Part shown: positions 25,724 through 33,233 of the stretch, one piece after another | Layout of the letters: each line of letters begins with the position of its first letter | Position numbering within the stretch: the stretch's first letter is position 1 | Origin: Salibacterium qingdaonense | Lineage (GTDB): Bacteria; Bacillota; Bacilli; Bacillales; Marinococcaceae | Length of the DNA: 36,528 nt | Direction: 5' to 3' | NCBI RefSeq assembly: GCF_900114715.1 | Contig: NZ_FOTY01000025.1 | Span: forward strand, 1 to 36,528 | Program-made: the position numbers and the translations under genes | The notes under the pieces: generated by a model | Told to the model about the DNA's origin: nothing | Seen by the model: the letters and a program-made list of their open reading frames with translations, nothing else | The model's database searches: none

Positions 25724-26508
25724 GAAATCACCACCTTTTCAAGCGGAAATACCGGTCCTTCCAGGCAGACACGCACCGAGCGGTATTTTCCTTCTTCCTC
25801 CAGGTCACAGACGCAGGCAAAACAGGCCCCCATAGCGCAGCCCATCTGTTCTTCCAAGGCGATTTCGCCGGGAAGGCCGTATTCGGCGGCGAGGCGCTGG
25901 TTCAGCCGGGAAAGCCGGCGTGATCCGCACGTATACAGCGCATCTACGTCTTTTCGTTCAATGATATCACGCATCCGGGTTTCCACTGATTCCACATCGC
26001 TCGTTCCTTCTTCTTCGGTAACATGATGAACTTCGGCTCCGAAGTCCTGCAGGGTTTCGGCAGCGAGCAGATCATTTTTGGAACGGGCGCTTAAGATGGC
26101 CGTACAGCGTACACCTTTTTGTCCGGCCTCCTGGGCGAGGGCGGCCAATGTCGCGATACCCACACCGCGTGCAGTGAGCAGGATCTCCTTATACTCTGGC
26201 TGCAGCTTAAACCCGTACCCAAGCGGGCCGAGAACATCGGCGGTATCCCCGGGCTGCTTTTTTGTTAAATCCTTCGTTCCTTCGCCTTTGACAAGATACA
26301 GAAATTCCATCGTATCGTCTTCCCGGTTAATCCGGTAAATGCTGAAGGGCCTGCGGAGAAACGGGAATGCTCCTTCGGAACAACGAATATGAAAAAACTG
26401 GCCGGGTTCGATGTCGTCTGTCATCCCGGACGTATCAATCGTCATATGCCAGTATCGCTTGGAGACCTGCACATTGGTAAGAATGGGCAGGAGGTGTTGT
26501 TTCATCAT
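25720..26508 (-). CDS. pyrK: Dihydroorotate dehydrogenase electron-transfer subunit paralogue (PyrK-like)
   Basis: 262 residues, ferredoxin-reductase-like. FAD-binding part has PGQFFHIRCSEG and FLRRPFSIYRI; the NAD-binding part begins near LLTARGVGIATLAALAQEA. The C-terminal 2Fe-2S motif is QMGCAMGACFACVCD followed by VRVCLEGPVF, four cysteines in the spacing of PyrK. It moves electrons between NAD(H) and the FMN of PyrD. ATG 26508 has GGAGG seven bases upstream and overlaps the M20 gene stop; its own stop overlaps the PyrD start, so the three genes are translationally coupled. Confidence 0.92.
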   Translation of the reverse strand: MMKQHLLPILTNVQVSKRYWHMTIDTSGMTDDIEPGQFFHIRCSEGAFPFLRRPFSIYRINREDDTMEFLYLVKGEGTKDLTKKQPGDTADVLGPLGYGFKLQPEYKEILLTARGVGIATLAALAQEAGQKGVRCTAILSARSKNDLLAAETLQDFGAEVHHVTEEEGTSDVESVETRMRDIIERKDVDALYTCGSRRLSRLNQRLAAEYGLPGEIALEEQMGCAMGACFACVCDLEEEGKYRSVRVCLEGPVFPLEKVVIS

Positions 26509-27767
26509 GATCTCACCTCCACTTGTTTTTTAGGACGGCCTTCATCTGCTTCGGTGCGCACCGCTTGTTCGAGAACGTCCACAGCTTCCACCATATGAGT
26601 CAACGCGGTAAATTCATCCGGATGGTGGCTGAGTCCATTAACAGACGGGACAAAAAGCAGACCGGAAGGCCACTTTTGCGCCATGTTCATCACATCATGA
26701 CCGGCACCGCTCGGCATAAAAACAGGGGTCAGATTCAGGTTTGAACATACCTCTTTCAAACAGTCCTGAACCTGAGACGAAAGCGGAACCGGTGTTTCTT
26801 CAGCAAGTGTCTGCATCTGGGTGGAAAGCCCGCGCGTCTTTTCGATATGACCGGCGGCTTGTACAAAGCGCTCGTAAACCCGTTCGCGTGAAGCGGTATC
26901 GGTGCTTCGAATATCAACGTCGAAGCGGCACTGCCCCGGAATGACGTTCATGGCACCGGGAGAAGCCTCAATGCTCCCTACCGTGGCGACTGTGTGATTA
27001 TCTTTTTCGTTCCTGGCCGCGGATTCAAGCTCGAGAATCAATTCAGAAGCACCGGTCAAAGCGTCTTTTCTCATATCCATACTGGTTGTACCGGAGTGGG
27101 ATGCCTTCCCCTCAACAAGGACACGCAGTCTGAGCGGGGCAGCGATACCTGTCACAATACCGACCGAACGCTGCTTGTTTTCAAGTACCGGTCCCTGTTC
27201 AATATGCAGCTCCATAAAGGTTTTGATGTCCGTCTGCGGCCGCTTTGCCTTCGTGAGCTGTTCGAATGAAAAGCCTGCCTGCTCTACAGCTTCAGGAAAC
27301 GTGATTCCATCTTTATCTTTCAGGGACGCAAGCTTCGCAGGATCCGCCTTTCCGCTCATCAGCTTACTGCCGATTGTAGCGGTGCCGAACCGGGAAGACT
27401 CTTCGGCCCGGAATACAATGACTTCAACAGGATGTGTAGTCTGGATGTTTTTCTCATTCAAACGGTGGATGACTTCCAGGCCGGCGAGGACACCGAGTGT
27501 ACCATCATATTGTCCGCCGGCGTAGACCGTATCCAGATGAGAGCCGATAGCAACCGCAGGAACATCCGCAGTTCCTTCCCGGCGGGCGATCAAATTGCCT
27601 GCCGCGTCTTCGCGCACACTCATTTCTTCCTTTTCACAGAGCCCGCGGAAGATATCCAGCGCGTCCTGTTCTTCTTTTGTATACGCGAGACGATACAGAC
27701 CGGCAGCGGATGTTTTTCCAATCTGATTTACCTCATCGAGCCACTCATCGATACGTTCCAAACTCAT
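26505..27767 (-). CDS. M20 family N-carbamoyl-L-amino-acid / allantoate-type amidohydrolase
   Basis: About 420 residues (ATG 27767 chosen for 8-nt spacing from AGAGG; ATG 27770 and GTG 27776 also possible). AmaB/HyuC/AllC type of zinc amidohydrolase: GSHLDTV, GGQYDGTLG, FRAEESSRFG, ELHIEQGP and GLSHHPDEF supply the di-metal ligands and catalytic Glu; HSGTTSMDMRKDAL marks the dimerisation lid. The family removes the carbamoyl group from N-carbamoyl amino acids, or ammonia from allantoate. Beside dihydroorotase and PyrD/PyrK paralogues, the most likely substrate is N-carbamoyl-L-aspartate, giving aspartate, CO2 and ammonia (ureidosuccinase). N-carbamoyl-beta-alanine is the alternative. It is the first gene after the PucR regulator, behind a 263-bp gap. 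Confidence 0.88.
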   Translation of the reverse strand: MSLERIDEWLDEVNQIGKTSAAGLYRLAYTKEEQDALDIFRGLCEKEEMSVREDAAGNLIARREGTADVPAVAIGSHLDTVYAGGQYDGTLGVLAGLEVIHRLNEKNIQTTHPVEVIVFRAEESSRFGTATIGSKLMSGKADPAKLASLKDKDGITFPEAVEQAGFSFEQLTKAKRPQTDIKTFMELHIEQGPVLENKQRSVGIVTGIAAPLRLRVLVEGKASHSGTTSMDMRKDALTGASELILELESAARNEKDNHTVATVGSIEASPGAMNVIPGQCRFDVDIRSTDTASRERVYERFVQAAGHIEKTRGLSTQMQTLAEETPVPLSSQVQDCLKEVCSNLNLTPVFMPSGAGHDVMNMAQKWPSGLLFVPSVNGLSHHPDEFTALTHMVEAVDVLEQAVRTEADEGRPKKQVEVRS

Positions 27768-27842
27768 CATGCCCACCTCTTCATATAAGAATCGATATCA
27801 TGTTTATCGTGAAATATTCCATTTGTTGATATATCCAGATGC

Positions 27843-27945
27843 AGCGCCCGGTCCAGAACCCGCCGCGGGTCTCTAGGACGCAGGGTAGTCCGGCGTCCGC
27901 ACAGGACATAGCGTTCTCAACCGAATTTCCGCTGTTCAGGGCGCT
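27843..27945 (-). ncRNA. Candidate structured leader RNA ahead of the M20-pyrK-pyrD genes
   Basis: A GC-rich block inside an AT-rich gap can fold as a closed multibranch structure. Outer stem AGCGCCC (27843-27849) with GGGCGCT (27939-27945); inner stems ACCCG/CGGGT (27858-27862, 27866-27870), GGACGC/GCGTCC (27876-27881, 27893-27898) and AGCG/CGCT (27910-27913, 27930-27933). All stems are also valid on the minus strand, the sense of the operon, and the block ends about 75 nt before the M20 start. I do not recognise a known riboswitch. A remnant of a mobile repeat is the main alternative. Confidence 0.4.
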
Positions 27946-27992
27946 TGCTCTTTTCTTGTCTATATCTACATTTTAATATTCTGACGGTTTGG

Positions 27993-28006
27993 AAAACCTC
28001 GGTTTT
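27993..28006. promoter_or_regulatory. Perfect palindrome, possible PucR operator
   Basis: AAAACC-TC-GGTTTT is a perfect inverted repeat with a 2-bp centre, and another GGTTT half-site lies just beside it (ACGGTTTGG, 27984-27992). It sits between pucR and the M20 gene, upstream of the structured block, where an activator or autoregulatory site would be expected. Factor assignment is inference. Confidence 0.4.
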
Positions 28007-28030
28007 GCGGACATATTATAGACTTCTTTT

Positions 28031-29644
28031 TTATCGCTGGCGATAACCATGATGAATATAGTGCCCGATCTTTAAACCGAGCTGGATCATTAATTTTCCT
28101 TCAGAATCCTGAAGGCTCCAGCCGGTTAATGTTTTTACTTTCTGAAGTCTGTATTTCAGGGTGTTCACATGGATATACAGGCTTTCTGCTGCTGCTGACA
28201 CGGATTCGTTGTGATAGAAATATTCTTCCACACTGCGGATGAGTTCGAGATTGTGCTTGTCATCATATTCGGCGAGCAGGCCGGCCGTTTCGGTGTAAAA
28301 TCTGGTCAGCTCCTCCTCTTCACTTACCTGTGCGAGGAGACGATATACGCCGAGTTCATCGTAATGCACCGGGCGGCTGTCCTGAAGATGAAGAGTGCGG
28401 CTGATTGATAAAGCCGTTTCGGCCTGTTCAAACGATTCCTGGAGTTCGCTGAAACTGTTGCTGCTGACTCTTCCGGTCCCGGCAAATGGTGTTTTGGCAA
28501 ACATTTTCTCGAATTCACGGATGAAACGGTTCATGTCAAGCAGCGCTCTTTCTTCTCCTTTTCCTTTCGTCGGATAGAGAATATAAAGCACGTGATGCAT
28601 CATCCCAACGACCGCGTGTGGTTCGATGTGATGAATAATCATTTCAAGCTTTGTCATATGATCGGTAAGAAAGGTTCCTGTCGTGTCTGCCTGTTCAAAA
28701 TAAACGGCACAGCACATATAGCACCGTTCCGGAAGAATATTGTATCCTCGTGCTTTTTCTTCCAGATCTTTCGTATGGGATGTGCTGCCTCTGAACAATG
28801 CCCGGAAAAAATCACTTTTGTACTGCAATTCGACCTCATAGCGGACCTTCCGGCGCATGAATTCGAGAGCAAGAACAGAAGAAGCGCGTTCGAGAATGGC
28901 AAGGTCCGCTTCGATGTGCTCCTGCGCGTCATCCCAGCTGGAGATGGCTCCGTACAGGGTTCCGTCCACAATAATGGGGGCGGTAATACAACTGACCGAT
29001 CCTGCTTCTTTGTGCCTTCGTTTCAGCCGGATCGGGCGCTGTACGTGCTCGAGCTCCTCGATCTGCTGATGCTTAAAATCCTGAAAAGGGCTGTTTAAAA
29101 GCGGTGTGTCGACGAAAGAGACAAGACTTTCGATAGCAATATTATGTTTTGTCAAATGCGTCAAAATATCAATCAGAGATTGAATTCCCGGTTCATTCAG
29201 GGAAACTTCGTTTAACAGCCGGTAAGCTTCCTCCAGATCTTCCTGAAGCACAACTTTCCGGTCGAAAATCGTATTCATGACCGGAGACAGTATATCCAGA
29301 TAGCTGACCGGCTCCGGGATTTCAATGACGGGAAATCCGTATTTTTCAGCTTCTTCAAGAATCGGCAGCGGAATATCTTCCACGAAGCGGTTCGGTTTAA
29401 TCGCAAGGGCTGATGTTCCCTTTTCGTGAAGCTGTTTGATCAGCTTTTTCTGGGCCTCGGGATTGTCTTTAATAGGGTACAGGCTGGTTAACATCAGCTC
29501 ATTGCCTTTGAGCCAGCGGACAATATCAGGGACTTCCATAATGGTGACATACCGGATCTCGGCATCCAGCCCCTGGTATCCCGCTATCACCCGGCATTCC
29601 CGGAGTCCTCCTATTTTCATGGCATCCTGAAGAGATATGGTCAT
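28031..29644 (-). CDS. PucR-family transcriptional regulator
   Basis: 537 residues. The N-terminal PucR domain (about 1-125) begins SLQDAMKIGGLRECRVIAGYQGLDAEIRYVTIMEVPD, including the WLKGNELMLTSLY stretch. A middle part resembles the CdaR GGDEF-like region, and the C-terminal HTH_30 segment SVSAAAESLYIHVNTLKYRLQKV carries the DNA-binding helix-turn-helix. Family members control purine, allantoin and sugar-diacid catabolism, usually sensing a pathway intermediate. Placed 22 bp after dctM and before the amidohydrolase genes, all on one strand, it is very likely the local regulator of this locus. The effector is unknown; orotate or dihydroorotate is a testable guess. Confidence 0.88.
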   Translation of the reverse strand: MTISLQDAMKIGGLRECRVIAGYQGLDAEIRYVTIMEVPDIVRWLKGNELMLTSLYPIKDNPEAQKKLIKQLHEKGTSALAIKPNRFVEDIPLPILEEAEKYGFPVIEIPEPVSYLDILSPVMNTIFDRKVVLQEDLEEAYRLLNEVSLNEPGIQSLIDILTHLTKHNIAIESLVSFVDTPLLNSPFQDFKHQQIEELEHVQRPIRLKRRHKEAGSVSCITAPIIVDGTLYGAISSWDDAQEHIEADLAILERASSVLALEFMRRKVRYEVELQYKSDFFRALFRGSTSHTKDLEEKARGYNILPERCYMCCAVYFEQADTTGTFLTDHMTKLEMIIHHIEPHAVVGMMHHVLYILYPTKGKGEERALLDMNRFIREFEKMFAKTPFAGTGRVSSNSFSELQESFEQAETALSISRTLHLQDSRPVHYDELGVYRLLAQVSEEEELTRFYTETAGLLAEYDDKHNLELIRSVEEYFYHNESVSAAAESLYIHVNTLKYRLQKVKTLTGWSLQDSEGKLMIQLGLKIGHYIHHGYRQR

Positions 29645-29666
29645 TTTATTCCCACCAATTCATGTC

Positions 29667-30944
29667 TTAGTCAAATAAATGGAGCAGAAACAGTGCTGAT
29701 TCCGGAACATAGGTAATGATCAAAAGTGCCGCAATCTGGACGGCCAGAAATCGTTTCAGACCGGGGATCATTTCCACCATGTTTAATTTAGAGATCGTCT
29801 GGGTGACGAAAATATTGATACCAAACGGCGGTGTGTACATGCCGATGGCCAGGTTGCAGATCATTAGAATTCCAAGGTGGACCGGATCCACCCCGAGGCC
29901 GGAAGCCGCCGGGAAGATCAGAGGTGCCACGATGATGATAGCGGCAATGCCTTCCATGAACATCCCCATGACAAGCAGGGCAATGTTGATGAGCAGAAGA
30001 AACAGAAGCACCGAACCGACGTGTTCTGTGACGTAACCGGCAATCTGCTGCGGGATCCCTGATCTCGTCAGAAGCCAGCCGAGAATCTGAGCGGAAGCGA
30101 CAAGGACAAGCACCTGGGCGGAGGTTACGGCAGACTCTACACAGACGTCATAGAATTTTTTCCACGTCATTTCCCGGTACACAAACACACTGATGATCAG
30201 CGCATAAACCGCAGATATTCCGGCAGCTTCCGTCGGTGTGAAAATACCGGCGTATATGCCGCCGAGGATGATAACTGGAATCAACAATGCCCAGAATGCT
30301 TTAACCGTTGCCTGCATCAGCTCCCGGAAGGTGGCTCGTTTGTCCCGGGGAAGGTTTTGTTTTTTTGAATAAACATAAATGTAGATGATCGTCACGATGC
30401 CAAAAATCAGTCCCGCGCCGATTCCTGCGGTAAATAATTCACCGACCGATACCGACGTTACGACGGAAGCGAGGACAATCAAGGTGATACTTGGTGGTAT
30501 AATAAGGGAAATCGACCCGGCGGATGCCAGCAGTCCGGCGGCAAAGGCAGGATCATATTTCCGGCGTACGAGCTCGGGATACATGATTTTACCGATGGCT
30601 ACGACGGTAGCCGGACTTGATCCGGACAACGCTCCGAAAAACATGCTGGACACCTGGGTCGTCATGGCAACACCGCCGGCAAGGTGTCCGACAAGCGCCC
30701 GGGCCCAGCGGAGCAGTCGGTCGGACAGGCCGCCGCCTTCCATGATATTGGCAGCAAGAATGAAAAACGGCAGAGCCATTAAGGCAAACTGGTCGAGCCC
30801 TGCAAACATGCGCTGCACGAGTATCATCGGCTCTGTGTTACTAAGGAGAAGCACACTGATAAACGAAGCCAGACCGAGTGACACAAAAATCGGGGCACTG
30901 ATGAATAACAGGGCGATGATAAGAATAATCAGTAATGTAATCAT
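29667..30944 (-). CDS. dctM: TRAP transporter large permease, DctM type
   Basis: 425 residues with about 12 hydrophobic helices, the usual DctM size. Recognisable parts include FAGLDQFALMALPFFILAANIMEGGGLSDRL, the SGSSPATVVAIGKIMYPELVRRKYD segment and GMFMEGIAAIIIVAPLIFPAA. It is the ion-coupled translocation subunit that takes substrate from DctP. The start overlaps the dctQ stop by 4 bp. Confidence 0.93.
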   Translation of the reverse strand: MITLLIILIIALLFISAPIFVSLGLASFISVLLLSNTEPMILVQRMFAGLDQFALMALPFFILAANIMEGGGLSDRLLRWARALVGHLAGGVAMTTQVSSMFFGALSGSSPATVVAIGKIMYPELVRRKYDPAFAAGLLASAGSISLIIPPSITLIVLASVVTSVSVGELFTAGIGAGLIFGIVTIIYIYVYSKKQNLPRDKRATFRELMQATVKAFWALLIPVIILGGIYAGIFTPTEAAGISAVYALIISVFVYREMTWKKFYDVCVESAVTSAQVLVLVASAQILGWLLTRSGIPQQIAGYVTEHVGSVLLFLLLINIALLVMGMFMEGIAAIIIVAPLIFPAASGLGVDPVHLGILMICNLAIGMYTPPFGINIFVTQTISKLNMVEMIPGLKRFLAVQIAALLIITYVPESALFLLHLFD

Positions 30945-31462
30945 ACGGAATCTCCTTCCGTCACGTTGTTCAAGGATGTCTCTTCTTTCTTCCTAAGCAG
31001 TTGAATCGAAAGGGTCACGAGATGAAAAATGGAGAGCAGACATCCAATCGGGATGATCAGATACACCCAGTAGATGGCGATTTCAAGAGAAGGGGTGATC
31101 TGACCGGTATTCATGGAAAACAAAACGAGTTCCATTCCGAAATACCCTAGAAAAATCAGAAACAAAATGGATAGAACATGAACGATAAACTGCAGTGCTT
31201 TCGTGGCGCGCTTGGATAAGTAATGAAGGATAAAATCAATGCCGACGTGAACTCCTTTACGGAAACAGATCGCCATTCCGATGAAGGTAATCCAGATCAT
31301 GGCATACCGAATCAGTTCGTTAGCCCAGCTGGCATTGGTGTCAAAACCAAACCGCATTACTACGTTGAAGAATAAAACCGCTGTTGCAATAATAATCAGA
31401 AGCGCGATGACTGCCTCCTCTGCTTTATAAAAAAAGCGCAGGCCTTTTTGTAACGCGTTCAT
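30941..31462 (-). CDS. dctQ: TRAP transporter small permease, DctQ type
   Basis: 173 residues with four membrane segments: AVIALLIIIATAVLFFNVVMRF, ELIRYAMIWITFIGMAICFRKG, ALQFIVHVLSILFLIFLGYF and IAIYWVYLIIPIGCLLSIFHLV. The FDTNASWANELIRYAMIW and FRKGVHVGIDF stretches are typical of DctQ. GGAGG six bases before ATG 31462. It pairs with DctM in the membrane. Confidence 0.9.
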   Translation of the reverse strand: MNALQKGLRFFYKAEEAVIALLIIIATAVLFFNVVMRFGFDTNASWANELIRYAMIWITFIGMAICFRKGVHVGIDFILHYLSKRATKALQFIVHVLSILFLIFLGYFGMELVLFSMNTGQITPSLEIAIYWVYLIIPIGCLLSIFHLVTLSIQLLRKKEETSLNNVTEGDSV

Positions 31463-31498
31463 GCCGAGCCTCCTTTCAAAACATTCTTATAGGGAACA

Positions 31499-31531
31499 GA
31501 AAACCAGCAGCCTATCAGCGTACTGGTTCTC
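31499..31531 (-). other. Hairpin between dctP and dctQ
   Basis: AACCAG (31502-31507) pairs with CTGGTT (31523-31528), extended on both sides by AGA/TCT-type pairs. Such a hairpin after a binding-protein gene commonly allows more dctP than dctQM mRNA; no T-tract makes it a full terminator. Confidence 0.45.
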
Positions 31532-31543
31532 TGCGTCTTTTAT

Positions 31544-32611
31544 TTATTCACTCCGTACTTCGTCGATTTTCTCTTTCAGTTTGCTGAGAATTTCCTGCTG
31601 GGACTCGTCCTGGACGATTTCATCGTGAATCGGCTGGGAGGCTTCACGGAAATTCGCTATTTCCTCCTCGGTCAGCTCATAATATTGTGCCTCCGAGTCT
31701 TTAATGTTCTGGCGGTATTCGTCTTCGGTGGCGGCAAGATCTTCACGGGCCGCTTCCACGCCTGCTGCCTCTGCTTCTTTAACGGCTTCCTGTGTCTGTT
31801 CATTCAAGCCGTTGAACCAGCTTTGGTTAGCCATCAAGAGATAGGTCATGGTGCCGTGGTAACTTTCGACGACGTAGTCCTGGACTTTATGAAAGTCGTT
31901 CAGGTAGATGGTCTGAAGCGGATTTTCCTGGCCGTCTACGACTCCCTGCTGCAGGGCGTTATAGACTTCTGCGTAGGCGACCGGTTCTGCACTGCCGCCC
32001 CATTCTTCATATTGTGTGATGAGGGCGGGAGATTCCATCGTTCTCATTGTAAGCCCTTCGAAATCGGAAGGTTCGTGAATTTCTGTGCCGCTCGTGGTAA
32101 AGAGTTTGAATCCACCGGGCCAGTAACCAAGGCCTTCGAAGCCGCCTTCATTCAATGTACCGAGTAATTCTTCCCCAACTTCGGAATCAAGGACTTCGTA
32201 TTTCTGTTCATTGCTTGCCGGCCAGAGGTAAGGCAGGTCAATGAGTTTAACCGAATCGACAAACGGAGTGACGACAGCAGATGGCTGCATGGTGATGTCA
32301 ATTTCGCCAAGCTGCGTCCCTTCCACTTGTTCACGGAGACTGCCCATCTGGGAAGCCGGATAGAGATCTACCGTCACATTTCCGTCCGTCGCTTCTTCGA
32401 TGTGGTCTTTAAACGCAACGGCTCCGGTATGTTCCGGGCTGTCTTCAGGCTGGTTGTGACTGAATGTGATGGTCATGTTGTTATATCCTCCGCTGCCTGA
32501 ATCCCCGGATGTGCCGCCTTCGCTTTCTTCCTGTCCGCCTCCGCCGCATGCAGTTAATGTAAGCATCAAGGCAAAAGCTGTTGTTCCCGCAAGTTTTGCT
32601 GGAATTTTCAT
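31544..32611 (-). CDS. dctP: TRAP transporter solute-binding lipoprotein, DctP type
   Basis: 355 residues, lipobox LTLTAC (Cys22) and a Gly/Ser/Glu linker, then the DctP fold from MTITFSHNQPEDSPEHTGAVAF. Arg190 in GLTMRTMESP is the conserved arginine that binds the carboxylate of TRAP substrates; AEVYNALQQGVVDGQENP is the family core motif. The substrate is thus most likely an organic acid, in line with orotate in this locus. It is the first gene of the minus-strand set and follows GGGGGA; repeated TTAGAC elements lie upstream. Confidence 0.92.
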   Translation of the reverse strand: MKIPAKLAGTTAFALMLTLTACGGGGQEESEGGTSGDSGSGGYNNMTITFSHNQPEDSPEHTGAVAFKDHIEEATDGNVTVDLYPASQMGSLREQVEGTQLGEIDITMQPSAVVTPFVDSVKLIDLPYLWPASNEQKYEVLDSEVGEELLGTLNEGGFEGLGYWPGGFKLFTTSGTEIHEPSDFEGLTMRTMESPALITQYEEWGGSAEPVAYAEVYNALQQGVVDGQENPLQTIYLNDFHKVQDYVVESYHGTMTYLLMANQSWFNGLNEQTQEAVKEAEAAGVEAAREDLAATEDEYRQNIKDSEAQYYELTEEEIANFREASQPIHDEIVQDESQQEILSKLKEKIDEVRSE

Positions 32612-32652
32612 TGTAATCCCCCTTAATGAAATAGTTGAAAATAGTAGTGATG

Positions 32653-32752
32653 TAACGTCGTTAGACTAATCTTACAATTTAGACATTTTTATTTCTTTGT
32701 TGATAACGACAATTTTAGACAAACTTTTTTGTGAAAAACGACATAGTTAGAC
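32653..32752 (-). promoter_or_regulatory. Four TTAGAC direct repeats upstream of dctP
   Basis: On the plus strand TTAGAC starts at 32661, 32679, 32715 and 32747 (spacings 18, 36, 32). The last two sit in a longer shared unit, CGACA-3 nt-TTAGACA (32707-32721 and 32739-32753); a related TTACA precedes the second. They lie 50-140 bp upstream of the dctP start in AT-rich DNA, a fitting place for an activator array. Together with a hairpin (32846-32884) and a sigma-D-like promoter they account for most of the 622-bp gap to the chemoreceptor gene. Confidence 0.45.
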
Positions 32753-32845
32753 AATGTAATAAAGAATGTATTAGGTAGTATCCTCATAATCAAATGGGAA
32801 TATAACTGACAAATCGGTGTTTCGAACATGTGGAAAACTTTTCTT

Positions 32846-32884
32846 ACAACGATGGCGGAAAGACGGGGGTTCCGCCATCGTTGT
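32846..32884. other. Orphan perfect 15-bp hairpin
   Basis: ACAACGATGGCGGAA (32846-32860) pairs perfectly with TTCCGCCATCGTTGT (32870-32884) around AGACGGGGG. It stands between divergent genes where no terminator is needed, and has no proper T-tract (TATATTATTT follows on plus). It could be the 3' end of an unrecognised small RNA or a repeat remnant. Confidence 0.5.
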
Positions 32885-33163
32885 TATATTATTTAACGAA
32901 GAATAATGGCGGGCGAAGTGTTTGACTTTTAATAGAAGACGAATACTGCGTCGGTAATATCTATATTTTTACAGTTACATTTGACAGTTATCCTGATTTG
33001 CAAAGAGGACCTGAGTGATTTCTGTCTCCACAAACTGCGTATCATCCCCGCAGCTGACGGGATTCATTTCATGAGCATTCATCATCCACTTGCTCCCTTC
33101 AAGATAAATATAGGTTATTTTTCGACAAAAAAACAAAAAAATTTATTTATTTCGTGTAAATCT

Positions 33164-33189
33164 TTAATCTTAGAACTTTATGCCGATAA
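33164..33189 (+). promoter_or_regulatory. Sigma-D-type promoter of the chemoreceptor gene
   Basis: GCCGATAA (33182-33189) matches the sigma-D -10 GCCGATAT at 7 of 8 positions; TTAA (33164-33167) lies 14 bp upstream in the -35 position (consensus TAAA, 12-16 bp away). It is 45 bp before the GTG start of a methyl-accepting chemotaxis gene, the typical regulon. Confidence 0.65.
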
Positions 33190-33233
33190 AACGGATAGAA
33201 AATTTATTCAGTTTTCCATAAGGGGGAGCCAAA

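Noticed and set aside
23319-26508. Biosynthetic pyrimidine operon
   Set aside because: Only pyrC-, pyrD- and pyrK-like genes are present, mixed with TRAP, PucR and M20 genes; no pyrR attenuator, pyrB, carAB, pyrE or pyrF.
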